A stretch of DNA of 64,000 nt, from the NCBI RefSeq assembly GCF_007713705.1, contig NZ_VMSJ01000004.1:62001-126000 (forward strand). The letters run 5' to 3'. This stretch comes from Salinicoccus cyprini. Lineage in GTDB: Bacteria > Bacillota > Bacilli > Staphylococcales > Salinicoccaceae. Shown piece after piece: positions 61,082-64,000 of this stretch. The notes beneath the pieces were generated by a model. It did not search any database. It was not told the origin of the DNA and worked only from the letters and a program-made list of their open reading frames with translations. Numbering within the stretch: position 1 is the stretch's first letter; each line of letters starts with the position of its first letter. The position numbers were made by a program, and so were the translations under genes.

Positions 61082-62248
61082 CTATATTCTGCGGCGTTCA
61101 TATCTGCCATAGACCATGTAGTACACGATGATTCCCAAGACGACGAGTACAACCATCGAGCTGTAGAGTCCGCTGTAGCCGAGGGTCGGTACCAGTGTGC
61201 CGAGAATGTAGGAACCTACGCCAAGGCCGAAATCCAAAGCGATGAAATAAGTCGAAGTGGCAAGGCCGACATTTTTAGCATCCGCCACTTTGATGCACAG
61301 CGCCTGGGTGATCGACTGGAAGTTGCCGTAGCCGAACCCGAGGAGCACACCGGACAGCAGCAGCATGAAACCGGAAGACGTCTGTCCGAGCGCCAGATAG
61401 CCGAGCGCGAGCACGGCAAACGAAGGATAGATGACGATATTGGCACCACGCTGATCCATGATTCTGCCTGTAACGGGACGTGTAATCAGAATGATGGATG
61501 CATAGACAAGGAAGAAGTAGCTCGCAGTGGCAACCAGATTCTGTTCTTCTGCAAAGAGTGAAATGAACGACAATACTGTCGAATATGTCATGCAGATGAT
61601 CAGCACAACGACGCCGATCGGCATGGCATTCTTATCAATCCATTCAAACTTGGGCTTCGGCTCTTTCGACAGGTCGACCGTCGTATTGTCCGTCTTGACG
61701 AAGATGGTGAAGACACTGGCAATCAGTACAAGCCCGAACACAATCATGAACAATGTCTGATAAGTGATATGCTGCAGCAGAAAGAACACCATGAACGGAC
61801 CGAGTGCCGTGGCCATGACAAAGCTCAGACTGAAGTAGCTGATGCCCTCTCCCCGGCGCGACTTCGGCAGTGCGAGTGCTGCGATGGTCCCGACTGCTGT
61901 CGTTGCGACCCCATTGGCCAGTCCATTGAAGAAGCGGACCAGCAGCAGCGTGGGCAAGTTTCCTGCGATGAAGTAAAGGCCGTATGTGACGATGAACATC
62001 GCCGTCCCGATATACATGATCTTCTTCGCACCGAGTAGACTCAGCTGATGGCCGGTCAGAATCCGGCCGATCAGTGAACCGACGATGAAGATGCCGGCTA
62101 CAAGCCCTGCTGTGCTGGTGGATACATTGAATTCATCCACCGCGTAGCCGCTGATCGTGACCATCAGCAGAAACATTGCGAGCATGATGAAGAAGTTGAA
62201 TATGAATACAATGACAAAGTCTTTTGTCCAAAGACGTTCTTTTCCCAT
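61082..62248 (-). CDS. MFS transporter
   Basis: A 388-residue major facilitator permease with twelve predicted segments. The loop 2-3 motif (GSLIGRILTGHQLSLLGAKK) and the matching motif in the second half (ITRPVTGRIMDQRGAN) are clear; motif C is only partly kept, so drug efflux is possible but not assured. Single gene between an HxlR regulator and gltD; the regulator may control it, though a shared terminator separates them. Substrate unknown. Confidence 0.87.
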   Translation of the reverse strand: MGKERLWTKDFVIVFIFNFFIMLAMFLLMVTISGYAVDEFNVSTSTAGLVAGIFIVGSLIGRILTGHQLSLLGAKKIMYIGTAMFIVTYGLYFIAGNLPTLLLVRFFNGLANGVATTAVGTIAALALPKSRRGEGISYFSLSFVMATALGPFMVFFLLQHITYQTLFMIVFGLVLIASVFTIFVKTDNTTVDLSKEPKPKFEWIDKNAMPIGVVVLIICMTYSTVLSFISLFAEEQNLVATASYFFLVYASIILITRPVTGRIMDQRGANIVIYPSFAVLALGYLALGQTSSGFMLLLSGVLLGFGYGNFQSITQALCIKVADAKNVGLATSTYFIALDFGLGVGSYILGTLVPTLGYSGLYSSMVVLVVLGIIVYYMVYGRYERRRI

Positions 62249-62317
62249 TTGACCATTCCTTAATATGTATGACTATCCCGCTATTCAATCCACATCATAC
62301 CATATTTGATGAAAACA

Positions 62318-62343
62318 CAAAAAAGCCGGTCATTGAGACCGGC
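62318..62343 (-). terminator. glt operon terminator
   Basis: GCCGGTC and GACCGGC pair around a five-base loop; on the minus strand TTTTTTGTG follows, just behind gltD. Confidence 0.86.
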
Positions 62344-62350
62344 ATTCCAT

Positions 62351-63811
62351 TTATGAATGGATTCTGTTCTGTACAGCAAATTTATGTGCGGCACGAGCGA
62401 CTTCGCGCCCTTCTTTTATTGCCCATACCACGAGGCTCTGGCCGCGTCTGGCATCTCCCGCAGCGAATACTTTCCTGCGGTTCGTCTTGTAGTCATGGTC
62501 ATCTGCAGCAATCCTGTTGTTTTCAAGATGCAGCTGGAATGCTTTCGGCAGCGCGCTCTCCACGCCTTCGAAACCGATGGAAAGCAGCACAAGATCTGCC
62601 TTGAAATAGCGTTCCTGATCTTCCATCGTTACATCCGTAAGCGGCTGCTGGCTGAGCACTTGTGTCTGTATGCCGTTCAGATCGCCGACCAGGTCGACAT
62701 CATATGCCATCGTCTGTACTCCGTATGCACGTGGCTCCTGGCCAAATCTGCTTTCATATTCCGCATGGGCGTAGTCCAGCTTGAATACCTGCTTCTGCAG
62801 TGGCCAGAACGGGTTGCCGTCGACCTTGTCCGGCAGACGATCATACTTGTTCAGCTGGAAGACGGATTTGCATCCTTCCCTCAAAGCCATTGCCACACAG
62901 TCGGCACCTGTATCCCCACCACCGATGACGATGACGTGCTTGTCCTTGGCAGTGATGGATGGCGATTCGATCTCATCGAACTGATACTGGATCTGCTCTG
63001 TGAGATAGTCCATCGCAAACTGGATATCCTTGCTCTGCCTGCCTTCAAGCTTCAGATCCCTCTGCTTGCGCGCGCCTGTGGCAACGATGATGGCATCATA
63101 CTTTTCGTCCAGCTCCTCATACGTCACGTCCTTGCCGACCTCGACATCGCAGATGAAATTGACACCGGCTGCCTCCATCAGTTCGACTCTGCGCTCGACG
63201 ACCGCTTTATCAAGCTTCATGTTCGGAATGCCGTATCTCAGCAGCCCGCCCGGTTTGAAGTCCCTCTCATATACATCCACGTTGTGTCCCCATGCGTTCA
63301 TCTCATCCGCTGCTGTCATCCCTGCCGGACCGCTGCCGATGATGGCGATGCGTGTCTCGAGTCTATGATTCGGTGTCCTCGGCTCGACCCACCCCTGCTC
63401 GAATGCTTCATCGATGATGGTGCGCTCGATGCCTTTGATCGCAACCGGGTCGCTGTTGATGGACAGCACGCATGAAGATTCACATGGCGCCGGGCATACA
63501 TTTCCGGTGAATTCCGGGAAGTTGTTGGTTTCCATCAGACGTCTGTAGGCTTCCTTGAACTGGCCTTTATATACAAGGTCGTTCCATTCAGGAATGTAGT
63601 TGCCGATCGGGCAGCCGACCGTTTCCTTGCCGACACTGGAACCCGTCTGGCAGAAAGGCGTGCCACATTCCATGCAGCGCGCGCCCTGTTCACTTGCCTC
63701 CTCATTGCAGAAGCGATGCTGGAACGCTTCGTAATTGGAGAGCCTCTCTTTCAGATCCGCTTCCGCCAGCGCTTTTCGGCTGTAGTTCATGAATCCTTTA
63801 AATTCGCCCAT
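62351..63811 (-). CDS. gltD: Glutamate synthase (NADPH) small subunit
   Basis: A 486-residue flavoprotein that feeds NADPH electrons to the large subunit for glutamate formation from glutamine and 2-oxoglutarate. N-terminal cysteine motifs for two 4Fe-4S clusters are visible ([30 protein letters not shown]), followed by the FAD motif [15 protein letters not shown] and the NADPH motif [13 protein letters not shown]. It starts 16 bases after gltB with AAGGAGCGG as ribosome site, and a terminator follows. Confidence 0.95.
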   Translation of the reverse strand: MGEFKGFMNYSRKALAEADLKERLSNYEAFQHRFCNEEASEQGARCMECGTPFCQTGSSVGKETVGCPIGNYIPEWNDLVYKGQFKEAYRRLMETNNFPEFTGNVCPAPCESSCVLSINSDPVAIKGIERTIIDEAFEQGWVEPRTPNHRLETRIAIIGSGPAGMTAADEMNAWGHNVDVYERDFKPGGLLRYGIPNMKLDKAVVERRVELMEAAGVNFICDVEVGKDVTYEELDEKYDAIIVATGARKQRDLKLEGRQSKDIQFAMDYLTEQIQYQFDEIESPSITAKDKHVIVIGGGDTGADCVAMALREGCKSVFQLNKYDRLPDKVDGNPFWPLQKQVFKLDYAHAEYESRFGQEPRAYGVQTMAYDVDLVGDLNGIQTQVLSQQPLTDVTMEDQERYFKADLVLLSIGFEGVESALPKAFQLHLENNRIAADDHDYKTNRRKVFAAGDARRGQSLVVWAIKEGREVARAAHKFAVQNRIHS

Positions 63812-63827
63812 TTCACACCGCTCCTTT

Positions 63828-64000
63828 CTAGAATATATTCATCTTATCCAGTTCTTTGTCTTCGAAGACCAGTTCTCCGTTGAATGCTTTCAGTTCCGCT
63901 TCCGCCTGGGAGTGCTTGTTTTCGAGACCATAGCGGATTTTCTGCTGCATTTTCCTATATTCAGTCGGGATGACCTTGATGATTTCCAGTTCCCCTGCTT
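63828..64000 (-). CDS. gltB: Glutamate synthase large subunit, C-terminal end (partial)
   Basis: Only the last 57 codons are in the window; the 5' part lies beyond the right edge. The fragment ELEIIKVIPTEYRKMQQKI followed by a charged tail matches the extreme C-terminus of GltB. Its position directly upstream of gltD supports this. The subunit houses the glutaminase and FMN synthase domains, none of which are visible here. Confidence 0.87.
   Translation of the reverse strand, partial: AGELEIIKVIPTEYRKMQQKIRYGLENKHSQAEAELKAFNGELVFEDKELDKMNIF

Noticed and set aside
62357-63475. 372-codon plus-strand frame opposite gltD
   Set aside because: No recognisable motif, and gltD on the other strand has all cluster and nucleotide-binding motifs.

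Overview
The window comes from a low-to-mid GC Bacillota chromosome, most likely a moderately halophilic member of the Staphylococcaceae (Salinicoccus or Jeotgalicoccus type). This rests on strong AGGAGG-type ribosome sites, the mtlA-mtlR-mtlF-mtlD order, a glcT-ptsG pair with a GlcT-type antiterminator, a CYP152 P450 and a CsoR-CopZ pair. The genus is inference; nothing in the window fixes it. No rRNA, tRNA, phage, transposase or CRISPR array is visible.

Layout. 1-3.7 kb: an aldo/keto reductase behind a terminator-bearing repeat, then an ATP-grasp/MurJ-type flippase pair. 3.8-7 kb: a small membrane protein, a perfect 38-bp palindrome and a YwrD/YwrB/YwrA-like operon (gamma-glutamyltransferase homologue plus two half-size chromate-family transporters). 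7-11 kb: a SEC-C protein, azlC-azlD-AEC exporter operon and a HAD phosphatase. 11-15 kb: a divergent MhqD-like hydrolase and ring-cleaving dioxygenase, pcm, a composite repeat that cuts short a DUF2187-like gene, and an ATP-grasp ligase behind a SAM-I riboswitch. 15-20 kb: a two-component system divergent from a three-gene ABC exporter (LnrJK-LnrLMN-like). 20-22.6 kb: a lipoprotein, RarD and a membrane protein.

22.7-30 kb: the mannitol PTS operon and a large-subunit catalase. 30-34 kb: a MarR-regulated MMPL exporter and two small membrane proteins. 34-38 kb: an apparent N-acyl-amino-acid module (M20 deacylase divergent from a YfcC transporter and an N-succinylamino acid racemase). 38-46 kb: LysE exporter, phosphoesterase, MBL hydrolase, aldo/keto reductase, Gfo/Idh oxidoreductase, CNNM transporter, copper chaperone with CsoR, and a CYP152 fatty-acid peroxygenase. 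46-52.8 kb: two small genes absent from length-filtered gene calls, an S9 peptidase, ptsG with its RNA antiterminator and glcT, and a second M20 amidohydrolase.

52.9-60.6 kb: a six-gene, translationally coupled operon: TAXI binding protein, fused TRAP permease, FCD-type GntR regulator, GlcD, GlcF and LhgO. It reads as uptake plus oxidation of 2-hydroxyacids, probably 2-hydroxyglutarate, to 2-oxo acids. 60.7-64 kb: an HxlR regulator, an MFS transporter and gltD with the 3' end of gltB.

The most notable items are the TRAP/GlcDF/LhgO operon, the SAM riboswitch in front of an uncharacterised ATP-grasp ligase, the inverted-orientation terminator repeat with the truncated DUF2187 gene, and the CYP152 enzyme whose active-site residues indicate hydroxylase rather than alkene-forming chemistry.
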